Assembly (NCBI GenBank): GCA_016720545.1
Contig: JADKKK010000006.1
Location: forward strand, 303,501 to 367,500
DNA length: 64,000 nucleotides
From: Myxococcales bacterium
GTDB lineage: Bacteria; Myxococcota_A; Polyangia; Polyangiales; Polyangiaceae
Direction of reading: 5' to 3'
The position numbers and the translations under genes were made by a program. Shown piece by piece: positions 1-9,142 of the stretch (position 1 is the stretch's first letter; every line of letters starts with the position of its first letter). The notes below the pieces were generated by a model that searched no databases, was not told the DNA's origin, and worked only from the letters and a program-made list of their open reading frames with translations.

Positions 1-1
1 C

Positions 2-1090
2 CTCCCGGTAGGCAAGGTGGAGCAGGGCGGCGTGGCCCAGGTCGCCATCCAGAACAACGATCTCGCGAACCCGTTCGACAAGGACAACTTCAAGGTCGAC
101 GCGCCCGAGCTCGTCGACTTCGGGGTCTCGGCCGAGTCCAACCTGTTCGCTGGCGGAGCCGTGCTCGTGCCGCCGCTCGCCGCGGCCTCGGCCGCGCTCA
201 CGGTCGCGAACGTCGACAGCAAGGGGGCTTCGCGCACCACGTTCATCGGCGATCCCAACGACCTGAAGGTCACGCCGCGCGCGCCCGGCGCGATCACGGC
301 GAACGCGGCGGCGGCCCCCCTCGCCCTCGGGGCCGACCTCGCGAGCTTCTTCGGCAAGCTCACCGTGCCCATGGGGTCCGCCTACATCGTGGACTACCGC
401 ATGGAGGTGCCCCTCCCCGCCGCCGGCGCCGCCGCGACCACGCCGCTCGCCGCGCTCTTCGGCAAAGGCGGCAAGGCCAAGGACCTCCTCGACACCGCCG
501 CGCCGCCGCAGGGCTTCTTCGGCCCCGAGGACCCGCCGTACGACATCCACCTCGTCTACCCGATGGTGAGCTCCACCGCAGCCGAGGAGCAGTACCTCGT
601 CATGGTGAACACCGCGGGCCGCGCCGGCTCTACGACGTTCAGCACGGGCCTCATCAAGGCGTCGCAGGTCGCGGAGGATGCGGCCGCCCACAACACCGCC
701 GCGACGGCGCAGACGCTCACGGCCCTCGAGCCGATGCCCGTCAACCTGGCGAACGACGTCGGCGGCAAGGTGCTCACGGGCGCGCTGGCCGCGGCCACCG
801 AGGTCGACATCTACAAGCTCACCGTCGTCGCGAACGACACCATCCAGGTCGCGATCGCCGGCGAAGGAGAGTACGACGTCGTCACCTCGCGCAACGGCAC
901 GCTCGACCCCGAGGCCGCGGCCACGCTCGGGTACGCGTACTCGTCCACCAAGGGGCGCGGCGGCAACGCCACGTTCTCGGTGAAGAACAACACGACCATC
1001 TACATCGCGGTCACTCCCTACCAGGGCCGGTTTGGCAAATACACGATGTCGGTGCGCAAGGTGCCCGCGCTCCCGCCGCCGCCCCCCTGA
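2..1090 (+). CDS. C-terminal part of a secreted hypothetical protein (5' end outside window)
   Basis: The frame is open to the first bases of the window, so the true start lies upstream; a GTG at 17 is only an internal candidate. The visible part is about 362 residues, rich in Ala, Gly, Thr and Val, with few charged clusters and no membrane span. Around residues 240-345 it has a beta-rich stretch with the feel of bacterial pre-peptidase C-terminal or similar secreted beta-sandwich modules (short runs such as DIYKLTVVANDTIQVAIAG and TTIYIAVTPYQG), and it ends in a Pro tail. A surface or secreted role is inferred from composition only; I do not recognise the family. A strong hairpin terminator follows 22 bases after the stop. 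Confidence 0.7.
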   Translation, partial: LPVGKVEQGGVAQVAIQNNDLANPFDKDNFKVDAPELVDFGVSAESNLFAGGAVLVPPLAAASAALTVANVDSKGASRTTFIGDPNDLKVTPRAPGAITANAAAAPLALGADLASFFGKLTVPMGSAYIVDYRMEVPLPAAGAAATTPLAALFGKGGKAKDLLDTAAPPQGFFGPEDPPYDIHLVYPMVSSTAAEEQYLVMVNTAGRAGSTTFSTGLIKASQVAEDAAAHNTAATAQTLTALEPMPVNLANDVGGKVLTGALAAATEVDIYKLTVVANDTIQVAIAGEGEYDVVTSRNGTLDPEAAATLGYAYSSTKGRGGNATFSVKNNTTIYIAVTPYQGRFGKYTMSVRKVPALPPPPP

Positions 1091-1111
1091 GCGCCCACGG
1101 ACTCCCCACGA

Positions 1112-1146
1112 CGCCGCGAGCTGCCCTGCAGTTCGCGGCGTTTTTC
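1112..1146 (+). terminator. Rho-independent terminator
   Basis: A 12-bp stem (1112-1123 with 1129-1140, one G-T pair) with a 5-base loop is followed directly by five T residues at 1141-1145. It lies just after the stop at 1090 and before the convergent gene ending at 1225, so it closes the upstream gene. It is the clearest intrinsic terminator in the window. Confidence 0.85.
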
Positions 1147-1224
1147 GTTGGAGAATCGATACCTCCGAAGAGCCACACCGTCGCGCGCGGCGCGGCCCGG
1201 CTCACGCGCTGGCGAGAGCGTCGG

Positions 1225-2616
1225 TCAGAGGTTGAAGCTCTTGCCGACCTTGACCGGACTCCCCGAGAACGGCGGCACATGGGCGCTGCGGTACTTGCCA
1301 GCGATGCAGCCGCCCACGGGCGTGCCGGGGAAGTCGCCTCCGTCGATCACCGCGGTGGTGACCGTGCCCGACGGGCCGAACGTGACGGTGACGTGGCCGG
1401 CGCCGGTCGGGCCGTCGGGCTTCTTGCAGCCCGAGATGTTCACCGCGGCGAGCGAGCCCGAGGCCGCCGCGCGGTCGAACGAGCCGCCCTGGTCGGGCGC
1501 CGCTGTCGGGGCGGGCGCGGCGGTCGGCACCGCCTTGCGCATCTGCTCTTCGAGCGTGAGGGGCTTCGTGGGGGCGGGCGCGGCGGTCGGCGCCGGGGCC
1601 GCGCTCGGCGCCGGGGGCTCCGGCGTTCCGGGGGCCTTGGTGCCCGGCTTGGTGCCCGGGGGCGGCGCCGTGAGCTGGCCGGGCTCCTTCGCCGACGTGG
1701 TCGTGGTGGGCGCGGGCGCCGCGTTCGTGGCCGTCGCGTTCGGGAGCGGGTCGTTCTGCGCGAGCGCGCCGGAGAGCGTAGAGGTCGGCGTGGGCGCCGG
1801 CGTGGCGACCGGATCGGGGCGGGTCATCACGATCGCGCCGACGATCGCGACGCCGAGGAACGCCGCGCAGCCGATGATCGTGAAGATGATCTTGTTGTTG
1901 CCCTTCTCCTCTTTGGCCGTCGCCGTTTGGGAGTCCCGGGCGCTGGTGTCGGCGGCCGGCGCCGCGAGCAGATCCGGCGGCGCGAGGGCAGCGCCGAACG
2001 CGCCGCCTCCGCTGAGGTTCATGATGTCCTCGACGCGCGGCGGCACCGAGGCGCGGTCCGACTGGGAGGCCGTCAGCGAGCGAATGTCGATGAGGCCCGA
2101 GCCGTCGCCCTTCGCGGTGGTCTTGCTCTCTTCTTCCTGCTTCGCCTTCTCGATGTCCTTCGTGAGGTTGCCGAGCGAGAAGAGCACGCTCGACGGGCTG
2201 CGTTCGCCCGTGAGCTTCATGTCGACGTCTTCGCCTTCGGTGCTCTCGGGCTCGCTGCCCGCCTTGTCGACGCCCGCGAAGAGGTCGGCCGCCTTCTCGC
2301 TGCCCTCACGACGCGCGGCCACGACGCTCTCCCGCGAGTCGTCCTTCTTAGAGTCGGCGTCCCCTTCGGCCTTCTTCGGCTCCGCCCCGACGTCGGCTGG
2401 CTTGCCCTCGCCGCTCGAAGCGGGGGCGATCGACGCCGTCGACGTCGCCTGCCCGTCCTTCGTGGGGTCCGCCGGCTCGGTGGTGGTGGTGCCTTCGGCT
2501 CCGTTCACCACGAGCGTCGAGCCGCACTTCTTGCAGCGGATCCGCAGGATGTTTCCCGCGACCTTGTCGTCTCCGACGGTGAACTTGGACTGGCAGGAAT
2601 CGCAGGAGATCTTCAT
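1225..2616 (-). CDS. MJ0042-type zinc-finger membrane protein with TonB-like C-terminal domain
   Basis: 463 residues. Residues 1-40 form a zinc ribbon with CxxC pairs at C5/C8 and C28/C31, typical of the MJ0042 family common in myxobacterial regulatory and gliding-type (AgmX-like) proteins. A long acidic, low-complexity linker follows, then one membrane span at about 242-264, a Pro/Ala/Thr-rich periplasmic linker (about 270-380), and a C-terminal domain of about 75 residues that resembles AgmX/TonB-type C-terminal modules. The expected topology is a cytoplasmic zinc finger and a periplasmic tail crossing toward the outer membrane. ATG start at 2616. The role is not known; a function in envelope energy transduction or motility-like machinery is inference. 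Confidence 0.8.
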   Translation of the reverse strand: MKISCDSCQSKFTVGDDKVAGNILRIRCKKCGSTLVVNGAEGTTTTEPADPTKDGQATSTASIAPASSGEGKPADVGAEPKKAEGDADSKKDDSRESVVAARREGSEKAADLFAGVDKAGSEPESTEGEDVDMKLTGERSPSSVLFSLGNLTKDIEKAKQEEESKTTAKGDGSGLIDIRSLTASQSDRASVPPRVEDIMNLSGGGAFGAALAPPDLLAAPAADTSARDSQTATAKEEKGNNKIIFTIIGCAAFLGVAIVGAIVMTRPDPVATPAPTPTSTLSGALAQNDPLPNATATNAAPAPTTTTSAKEPGQLTAPPPGTKPGTKAPGTPEPPAPSAAPAPTAAPAPTKPLTLEEQMRKAVPTAAPAPTAAPDQGGSFDRAAASGSLAAVNISGCKKPDGPTGAGHVTVTFGPSGTVTTAVIDGGDFPGTPVGGCIAGKYRSAHVPPFSGSPVKVGKSFNL

Positions 2617-2795
2617 CGCGGGGGTACTCGACGGTGGAGGCGGAGCCTTCGATGGGGACGCGCTCGACGTCGAAGACGTCCGCGACCCAAGCTCCTTCTA
2701 GCCTCCTAGAGTAACGCACCGCGGGCGATCCTCGCCGTCCATTCGAATGTGGTGAAGTGTAGGACTCCGGCCCGGCGCGCGGCCCGTCGAGGGCC

Positions 2796-5312
2796 TCACC
2801 GCGGCCGGTAGAGCACCGGGCGGCGAAAGATGCCGCCAAAGTGGTGCGGGTTGTAGAGGCGCACCGCGATCGTGTTCACGCCCGGCTTGAGCGCCGCGCT
2901 CACGTCGACCTCCCACTCGAACCTGAAGTCGGTCGTCCACCACCTGCCGGGGAGGAGGCGGTACCCCACGAGCCCACCGTTCACGTAGAGCCACCCCTCG
3001 TTGAAGATGCCGGGGAAGAGCGCGCGGATCGGCCCCTTCGCCTGCTCCGCCGTCAGCGTGAGCTCGGTGCGGTACCACAGGTAGCCCGTGTAGCTCTGCC
3101 AGTCGGGGTGGAGCACGCCCTGCGCCTGCGCGTAGAGATCGGTCCGCAGCTGCTCCCACTCGGTCGTGGGGTAGTCCTTTCGGGTCTCGGGGGTCTGCGA
3201 TGCGGCGTGCGCCGTCCAGTAGGCCAAGTCGATGGGCTCGTACGCGTAGCCGCGCATCACGCCCGTGTCGTGCGGATCGCGGTGGAACGCCCACTCGACC
3301 GGGAGCTTCTGCACGAGCGTGCCGCGCGTGCCGTCGAGCCGCGCGAGCACCGCGCGGTACTGTTCGACCTCGCCGGTCCACCAGGCGGCGGTGCTCTCGC
3401 CCATCTTGGTGTTCACGAACGTGGGGTTCATCTGCGCGAGCGCCTGCCGTGCGGCGAGCCCTCGGGCGCCGGCCGCGACGCCGGCCACGTAGTCGGCGTC
3501 GGTCGCCACGCTCGCGACCATCGACGTGTACCCGTCGAGGACCTCGAAGCCGAGCCGCGTGAAGCGCAGCCGCTCGGCGTATTGGGGGGCGTCGCGACCG
3601 GTCTTCTCGGCGCCGCGGAGCGCCGCCTCGGCGGCCTCGAGGTGGCGGCGGAGCCGCGCGATGAGCGGCCGCGGGTAGAGGGCGGGGATCGCGAAGTGGT
3701 GGTGCTCGGTGACGATCGATCGCTCCCACGCCCCCAGGATCTCTCCCCAATACTGCGACATCGCCGACGCGGCGGGCCCGTAGAAGCGCGCGTAGAAATC
3801 GCGGAGCAGCTCGTCGACGTCCGCCTCGGGGTTCCAGAGGAGCTGCCCGCGAAGGTAGAGGTTGAAGAACGTCGTCGCGATCGCGCTCCGGCTCTCGGTG
3901 TCGACGCCGAGCGCGCCCTCGCGCGCCAGGGTCTTCGCGTCGCGCCGGAAGGCCTGGATCGACGGGTTCGGCACGTCGCGCCAGACGATCATGCTCTGGT
4001 CGTAGTCGTAGATGGTCACGCGGCCATCCATGACCTTCACCCACCGCCGGAGCATGTCGCGGTACTCCTGCCGCGCGGGGGCGCGCGGGTCGTCCAGCGC
4101 GTGCACGGGGTCGATGTCGATGGGCGCCAGGCTGACGAACAGCGGCTTCGCCGCGACGACGTCGCGCTGAGGCGGTATCGTCGCGTTCGAATAGGCAAGA
4201 AACCCGATGCGCGATGGGCTCGTCGGGTATTTCCGCAAGAGCTGCTCGCTGACGCGGTTGTAGAAGTCGAGAAAGTTGTCGGTCACCGAGTACGAGAGGG
4301 CGTACTTGTCGCGCACGTTCGCGCGGAGCTCGAGGTCGCGCCGCTGGTAGAGGTCGTAGGTGCCGTCGTCCATCCCGAGCGAGAAATCCTGGCCCTTCGC
4401 GAACAGCGGCGCGACCTGCGCCGCGACGTAGTTCGCCGGGAATTCACCCGCGATAGGGCCATTCAGCGCCGTCCTCTCCGGGGGCACGACGTCCTTCAAG
4501 TACTTCTCGAGGGTGTGCCCGCCGGAGACCCGTCGCTCTCCGAAGAAGTTGCGCCTCGAGAAGTCGTCGGCGCCTGCGGTGCTGCCGTTCCACGCGATCC
4601 AGAAGCGACGCACCTCGAAGGGCGAGCCGTAGGCGTAGTCGAGCGCGCCGACCTTGAGCGTGCGCTGCTCGGGGATCGACTCGCCGAACGCCGTGGGCAT
4701 GAACCAGCGGCAGCCCCACTCGCGCAGGAGGTAGGCCACGGCGTACGCGTGCGACGGGTCGTTGTTCCCGGCGACGTAGAGCCGCTGGCCCACGCGGCGG
4801 AGCGCGATGGCGTCCGCCCCCAGCCGTGGGCTCTTCTTCGCGGCCGCCGTGAGCCTCGCGCCCAACGCGGGCAGCGCGCGCAGCGCCTCCTCGCCCACGA
4901 CCACGAGGGGGTCGTTGCCGGCGAGCGCCGCCGAGACGGAGGGGGTCGTGTCGGCGAGCTTCAGCCGCGCGCCGCTCATGCGCTCGATCATGACGACGAG
5001 CTCGGTCGCCGCGGCCTTCTCGCGCGGGCCGGCCTGGGGCGACACGACGACGACGGTGGACGTGACCCCGTCGGCCACCAGCACGAGGTCGTTCGCGCCC
5101 GGGGCGCCCACCGTGTCGGTCGCGCGCACGTTCAGCGGAGGGCTCGCGTCCGCCGACGCCGCGCCGGCCTCGCGGGCGTTCGGGGACGCGTCCGGGAGGC
5201 TCGCGAGCCCGGGCGACATCGGCGAGGGCTGGGCGCAGGCCGCGAGGGCGAGCGCGGTCATGGCGCCCGCCAGCCCAGCGAGGGAGACAGCCCGATAGAC
5301 AGCTCGCTTCAT
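2796..5312 (-). CDS. DUF4838 domain lipoprotein with sugar-binding C-terminal module
   Basis: 838 residues. Residues 1-26 are a lipoprotein signal with a canonical lipobox ending LAAC at C26, so it should be an outer-membrane or surface lipoprotein. Residues about 90-200 resemble the alpha-glucuronidase-type N-terminal domain that usually precedes DUF4838, and the central part (about 210-560, with the patterns GCRWFMPT and YSVTDNF) matches DUF4838 proteins. The last 130 residues look like a galactose-binding, jelly-roll module (pattern GVNTIAVRLYNP), as seen in glycoside hydrolases. Together these suggest a carbohydrate-active or glycan-binding surface protein, but catalytic residues cannot be assigned by eye. 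It is transcribed away from the kinase region. Confidence 0.8.
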   Translation of the reverse strand: MKRAVYRAVSLAGLAGAMTALALAACAQPSPMSPGLASLPDASPNAREAGAASADASPPLNVRATDTVGAPGANDLVLVADGVTSTVVVVSPQAGPREKAAATELVVMIERMSGARLKLADTTPSVSAALAGNDPLVVVGEEALRALPALGARLTAAAKKSPRLGADAIALRRVGQRLYVAGNNDPSHAYAVAYLLREWGCRWFMPTAFGESIPEQRTLKVGALDYAYGSPFEVRRFWIAWNGSTAGADDFSRRNFFGERRVSGGHTLEKYLKDVVPPERTALNGPIAGEFPANYVAAQVAPLFAKGQDFSLGMDDGTYDLYQRRDLELRANVRDKYALSYSVTDNFLDFYNRVSEQLLRKYPTSPSRIGFLAYSNATIPPQRDVVAAKPLFVSLAPIDIDPVHALDDPRAPARQEYRDMLRRWVKVMDGRVTIYDYDQSMIVWRDVPNPSIQAFRRDAKTLAREGALGVDTESRSAIATTFFNLYLRGQLLWNPEADVDELLRDFYARFYGPAASAMSQYWGEILGAWERSIVTEHHHFAIPALYPRPLIARLRRHLEAAEAALRGAEKTGRDAPQYAERLRFTRLGFEVLDGYTSMVASVATDADYVAGVAAGARGLAARQALAQMNPTFVNTKMGESTAAWWTGEVEQYRAVLARLDGTRGTLVQKLPVEWAFHRDPHDTGVMRGYAYEPIDLAYWTAHAASQTPETRKDYPTTEWEQLRTDLYAQAQGVLHPDWQSYTGYLWYRTELTLTAEQAKGPIRALFPGIFNEGWLYVNGGLVGYRLLPGRWWTTDFRFEWEVDVSAALKPGVNTIAVRLYNPHHFGGIFRRPVLYRPR

Positions 5313-5331
5313 GCCCCCCCTCCTCGCGCGC

Positions 5332-6600
5332 TCACTGGCTCGCGCGAGACGCGAGGCTGAGCGAGTGCGACTCTCGAAGGTACCTCGTGTGAGGGTTCTC
5401 TCGCCGCCAAATGACGGTGTCCATGAAATAGTGGTGGATGTTGACCAGCGCGTAGAGCGCCGCGAAATAGGGCGTGTCCCCGAGCGCCTCGCGGGTCGCC
5501 TTGCCCGCGAAGATTGCGTCGAGGGCCGAGGGGGCGCCGTGGAACAGCACCCACCCCAGCGCGAGCGCCGACAACGCGACCAGGCCCACCCTCGCCCCCG
5601 CGGACATCTCGAACCACGGGGCGCCCTCGCGCTCGCGCGCCTCGCTCCGCTTCAGGAGATGGACCACGAACAGGTATTGGAGCGAGTGCAGCGCGGGGTT
5701 CATGTACCGCACGAGCGGGTCCACGCTCGAGTAGATCGACCAGGCCCACACGCTCGCGAGGAGCGCGACCAGCGGCGTCACGAGGGGCAGTCGCCGCTCG
5801 CGCCGCCACTTGGCCCCGAGCGTCCACACGAGCGGCACGATCGACGCGAGGAACGCCGCGTGCGTCGCGTGCTCCAGCCCAAGCCCGTGAGGTGTGGTCG
5901 TGTAAACTACACCCTTTTCGATCACCTCCGTGCCCGGATCGGCGGGGCTCGCCCACGCGTACGCCCAGCCGCAGAAGCAGTGCGCGAGGATGGCCCAGCG
6001 CTCCCGGGGGAGGAACGTCACGCCCCGGCGCGCCGCTAGCACCATCATCACCCCGAACCCTTGCTTCACGTAGTGCCAGCCCACGAGGAAGAACATGGCC
6101 TGGAACAGCCACCCGAAGAGCGGCGCGGAGCGGAGGGCGATCGCCGCGAGCCCCCAGGCCCCGATGACCGCCGGCACGACGAAGCCCGCGAACACGTAGC
6201 GAGCGCGCTGCGCCGGCCCGAACGCGTCGCCGAGCGCGCGCGCCCGCGCGTCCTTGTAGAAGAGCAGGTACGTGACGGCGAAGTGGGGGTCGTTCAGCGC
6301 GTGCGCGGCGTAGAACATGGTGAAGCCCACCGCGTATTCGGCGTCGTCGAGCCCGAGCGCCCGGCGGAGGAGGGTGGAGAGCGGAAAGAGCAGCGGCGTG
6401 AGACCACCGACGGCGAGAAACTCGAGCACGCGCGCGCCTGCCCCGCGTAAGGGTGTCGTAGGTCTCGCGCCGTAGCCCACCGCGCCGGCCAGCACACGCG
6501 CAGCGGGCGCCGGGCGCGAAGGCTGCGACTCCGACGCGGCCTCGAGCCCTTCGGCTCCGCTCACAGCCACTGGCGCCTCCACGACGCGCGACTCTACCAC
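5332..6600 (-). CDS. Polytopic membrane protein of unknown function
   Basis: About 422 residues from a GTG at 6600. There is no ATG in the N-terminal region, and the open frame runs further upstream into the kinase gene, which is certainly not coding on this strand. At least eight hydrophobic spans are visible from residue about 45 on. Conserved-looking polar elements within or next to membrane spans include HALNDPHF, HYVKQGFG and NIHHYFMDTVIWR; several buried His and Asp residues would suit a membrane enzyme or a metal/cofactor site. I do not recognise the family. It is divergent from the double kinase with only 69 bases between them, so the two probably share a promoter region. Confidence 0.65.
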   Translation of the reverse strand: MVESRVVEAPVAVSGAEGLEAASESQPSRPAPAARVLAGAVGYGARPTTPLRGAGARVLEFLAVGGLTPLLFPLSTLLRRALGLDDAEYAVGFTMFYAAHALNDPHFAVTYLLFYKDARARALGDAFGPAQRARYVFAGFVVPAVIGAWGLAAIALRSAPLFGWLFQAMFFLVGWHYVKQGFGVMMVLAARRGVTFLPRERWAILAHCFCGWAYAWASPADPGTEVIEKGVVYTTTPHGLGLEHATHAAFLASIVPLVWTLGAKWRRERRLPLVTPLVALLASVWAWSIYSSVDPLVRYMNPALHSLQYLFVVHLLKRSEAREREGAPWFEMSAGARVGLVALSALALGWVLFHGAPSALDAIFAGKATREALGDTPYFAALYALVNIHHYFMDTVIWRRENPHTRYLRESHSLSLASRASQ

Positions 6601-6669
6601 GGCGCCTGCGGCGGGCGCGCGGCGGCCTGTGCGGTACGGCGCCACGATTTCCGCTAGCCTTCGCTCGGG

Positions 6670-8967
6670 ATGGACTTCGCTCACCTCACGCTGGGCTATC
6701 GGCTCGCAGGGCGCTACTGCGTCGAGCGGGTGATCAAGGCCGGCGGGATGGGCGCGGTGTACGAGGCGACGCACCTCGGCACCCACCGCCGCGTTGCGCT
6801 GAAGCTCATGCACCCGAACATCGTCCAGCAGCCCGAGGCCCGCGAGCGCTTCGCGCAGGAGGCGCGGGTCGCCGCCCGGGTGAAGAGCCGCCACGTGGTC
6901 GACGTCCTCGACGCGGGCGTGGCCGACGACGTGGGCGCCGCGCCCTTCTTGGTCATGGAGTTGCTCGAGGGCGACGAGCTCGGCGACCTCCTCCGCAGGC
7001 GAGGGCGGCTCTCCGCCGCCGACGTGCTCGTGTGCCTCCAGCAGCTCGCGGACGGCCTCGAAGCGGCGCACGAGGCCGGCGTGGTGCACCGCGACATCAA
7101 GCCGGAGAACCTCTTCTTGGTGCGTCGGCCCGACGACGAGCCGGGCGCGCCGCCGCTGCTCAAGATCCTCGACTTCGGCATCGCGAAGCTGTCCCAGGGG
7201 GTCTTTCACGAGTCCACGGCCTCCACCGGGACGCCGCTCTACATGGCGCCAGAGCAGCTCGGCCGCGCCGTAATCACCCCCGCGGCCGACATCTGGGCGT
7301 TCGGCCTCGTCGCGTTCGCGCTCCTCGTGGGCAAGCCGTTCTGGCGGGTAGACACCGTGGCCGAGCTTTATGGAACCCTCCTCGGCGGCGAGTACCCGTC
7401 GGCCGTCGCGCGGGCGGCCGAGCACGGCGTCGTGCTCCCGGCGGGGTTCGACACGTTCTTCCGAGGGTGTGTCGCCAAGTCCGCCTCCGATCGTTTCGGG
7501 CGCGTCGAAGAGGCGATGAACGCGCTCCGCGCCGCGCTCGGCGGCGCAGCGTCCCTCGAGGCCTTCACGAGCGGTCGCACGGAGGTCCAGGCGCCACGCG
7601 CGCTCTTCGCGGGCAAGTACGACCTCGTGCGGCGGCTCGGCGCGGGCGGCATGGGCGAGGTGCACCTCGCGGTCCACGTGGGCCTCGGCCATCAGGTGGC
7701 CATCAAGCTCCTCCATCGCGGCGCGCTCGAGAACCCCGCCGCGGTCGAGCGCTTCCAGCGAGAGGGGCGCGCCGCCGTGGCGCTGAAGAGCCCGCACGTC
7801 GCGCGCGTGCTCGACCTGGGCGTCACCGACTCTGGAGAGCCCTTCATGGTCATGGAGTACGTGGAGGGGAAGGACCTCGCCGCGCACCTCGCCGCGCACG
7901 GTCCCCTCTCCGTGGGGGAGGCCGCGACCTACGTGCTCCAGGCCTGCGAGGGGCTCGCGGAGGCCCACGCGAAAGGGATCGTGCACCGCGATCTCAAGCC
8001 GGCGAACCTCTACCTCGCGACCGCGATCGATGGGCAACCTCTCGTCAAGATTCTCGATTTCGGAATATCGAAGCTCTCGGCCGAGGCGCAGCAGGGGGCC
8101 AACGTCCAGCTCACCCAGACCCGCACGTCGATGGGCTCGCCGAGCTACATGTCCCCCGAGCAGCTCCGCTCGGCGCGCTCGGTCGACGGTCGCGCCGACC
8201 TCTGGTCGCTCGGCGTCGTGCTCCACGAGCTCGTGACCGGCGCGCTGCCGTTCGACGCCGAGACCCTCACCGAGCTCACCGCGCGCGTGATCGCGGACGA
8301 GCCCGCGCCGCCCTCCCGGATCGCGAGCGGTGTCTCGCCGGAGTTCGACCGGATCGTGGCGCGGTGCCTCGCGAAGGATCGTGAGCGGCGCTACCCCGAC
8401 GTGGCGACGCTCGCGCGCGATCTCGAGCCGCTCGCCGCGCGCCTCCCGCAGGCGGCCCAGGGCGTGGCCGCCCGCATCGAGCGCTCGACCAGCCGGCTGC
8501 GGGGCACCGGCGGCACCGACGTCGCGTGGGGCACCACGGACGTGTCGTCGCCCGCCTCCCCACCGGGGACCTCGCGGTGGGCGCTCGCGCTCGTGCTCGC
8601 GCTCGCGCTCGCGCTGAGCCTCGCCGTCGCTGTCCCGATCCGAGCGGCGGTGGTGAAGGCTCGCGCGGCGTCCGGGTCGCCGCACCCGGCGCCGTCCGCC
8701 GCGGGCCCCACGCCCAGCGCGGTCGCGCTCCCCGACGATCGCACCCACCTCCCGGTCCTCGCCGAGGCGGGCGCGCCACCGGCCGTCGTCAGCGCCCCGC
8801 CCGTCCCCACCGCCTCCGCCGCGCCGACGGCCCTCCCGACCTCGCGTGGCCCGCAAGCGGCGCCCCTTCCGAAGCCGCCGAAGCCGCCCCCCGCTGCGCC
8901 TGCGCCGTCCGCTGCCGCCGTCCGGCCCAAGGTGGACCCGAACGCGATGCCCGACGAGCGACGCTAG
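6670..8967 (+). CDS. Tandem double Ser/Thr protein kinase, membrane anchored
   Basis: 765 residues with two complete eukaryote-type kinase domains in one chain. Domain 1 (about 16-290): Lys45 in VALK, HRD at 140-142, DFG at 168-170, APE at 193-195; its glycine loop reads KAGGMG, so the first Gly is Lys. Domain 2 (about 317-590): canonical GAGGMG, Lys346, HRD at 439-441, DFG at 463-465, SPE at 495-497. A single membrane span lies at about 637-660, followed by a 100-residue Pro/Ala-rich tail that would be extracytoplasmic. Both domains keep their catalytic residues. ATG start, no strong ribosome site. Divergent from the polytopic protein and followed by the TPR/lipoprotein pair. Substrates are not known. 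Confidence 0.92.
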   Translation: MDFAHLTLGYRLAGRYCVERVIKAGGMGAVYEATHLGTHRRVALKLMHPNIVQQPEARERFAQEARVAARVKSRHVVDVLDAGVADDVGAAPFLVMELLEGDELGDLLRRRGRLSAADVLVCLQQLADGLEAAHEAGVVHRDIKPENLFLVRRPDDEPGAPPLLKILDFGIAKLSQGVFHESTASTGTPLYMAPEQLGRAVITPAADIWAFGLVAFALLVGKPFWRVDTVAELYGTLLGGEYPSAVARAAEHGVVLPAGFDTFFRGCVAKSASDRFGRVEEAMNALRAALGGAASLEAFTSGRTEVQAPRALFAGKYDLVRRLGAGGMGEVHLAVHVGLGHQVAIKLLHRGALENPAAVERFQREGRAAVALKSPHVARVLDLGVTDSGEPFMVMEYVEGKDLAAHLAAHGPLSVGEAATYVLQACEGLAEAHAKGIVHRDLKPANLYLATAIDGQPLVKILDFGISKLSAEAQQGANVQLTQTRTSMGSPSYMSPEQLRSARSVDGRADLWSLGVVLHELVTGALPFDAETLTELTARVIADEPAPPSRIASGVSPEFDRIVARCLAKDRERRYPDVATLARDLEPLAARLPQAAQGVAARIERSTSRLRGTGGTDVAWGTTDVSSPASPPGTSRWALALVLALALALSLAVAVPIRAAVVKARAASGSPHPAPSAAGPTPSAVALPDDRTHLPVLAEAGAPPAVVSAPPVPTASAAPTALPTSRGPQAAPLPKPPKPPPAAPAPSAAAVRPKVDPNAMPDERR

Positions 8968-9142
8968 ATCAGCGGCGCGATCGTCGATCAAGCCCGCCGA
9001 TCCAGCCTGGTGTGTCCTCGGAGGACCCTGGCGTTGGCCCAGACGGCCCTGCACCTCCGCGGTTCGCGCAGCGGTGGCCACGGGACACCCTTCGAGTCTT
9101 CGACGTGCGCGTCCCGGCCCACTTGGCCTACTCTGAGGCGCG

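Noticed and set aside
1148..2709. Long plus-strand frames opposite the zinc-finger protein
   Set aside because: Low-complexity products without domains; the minus frame has CxxC motifs, a membrane span and a C-terminal domain.
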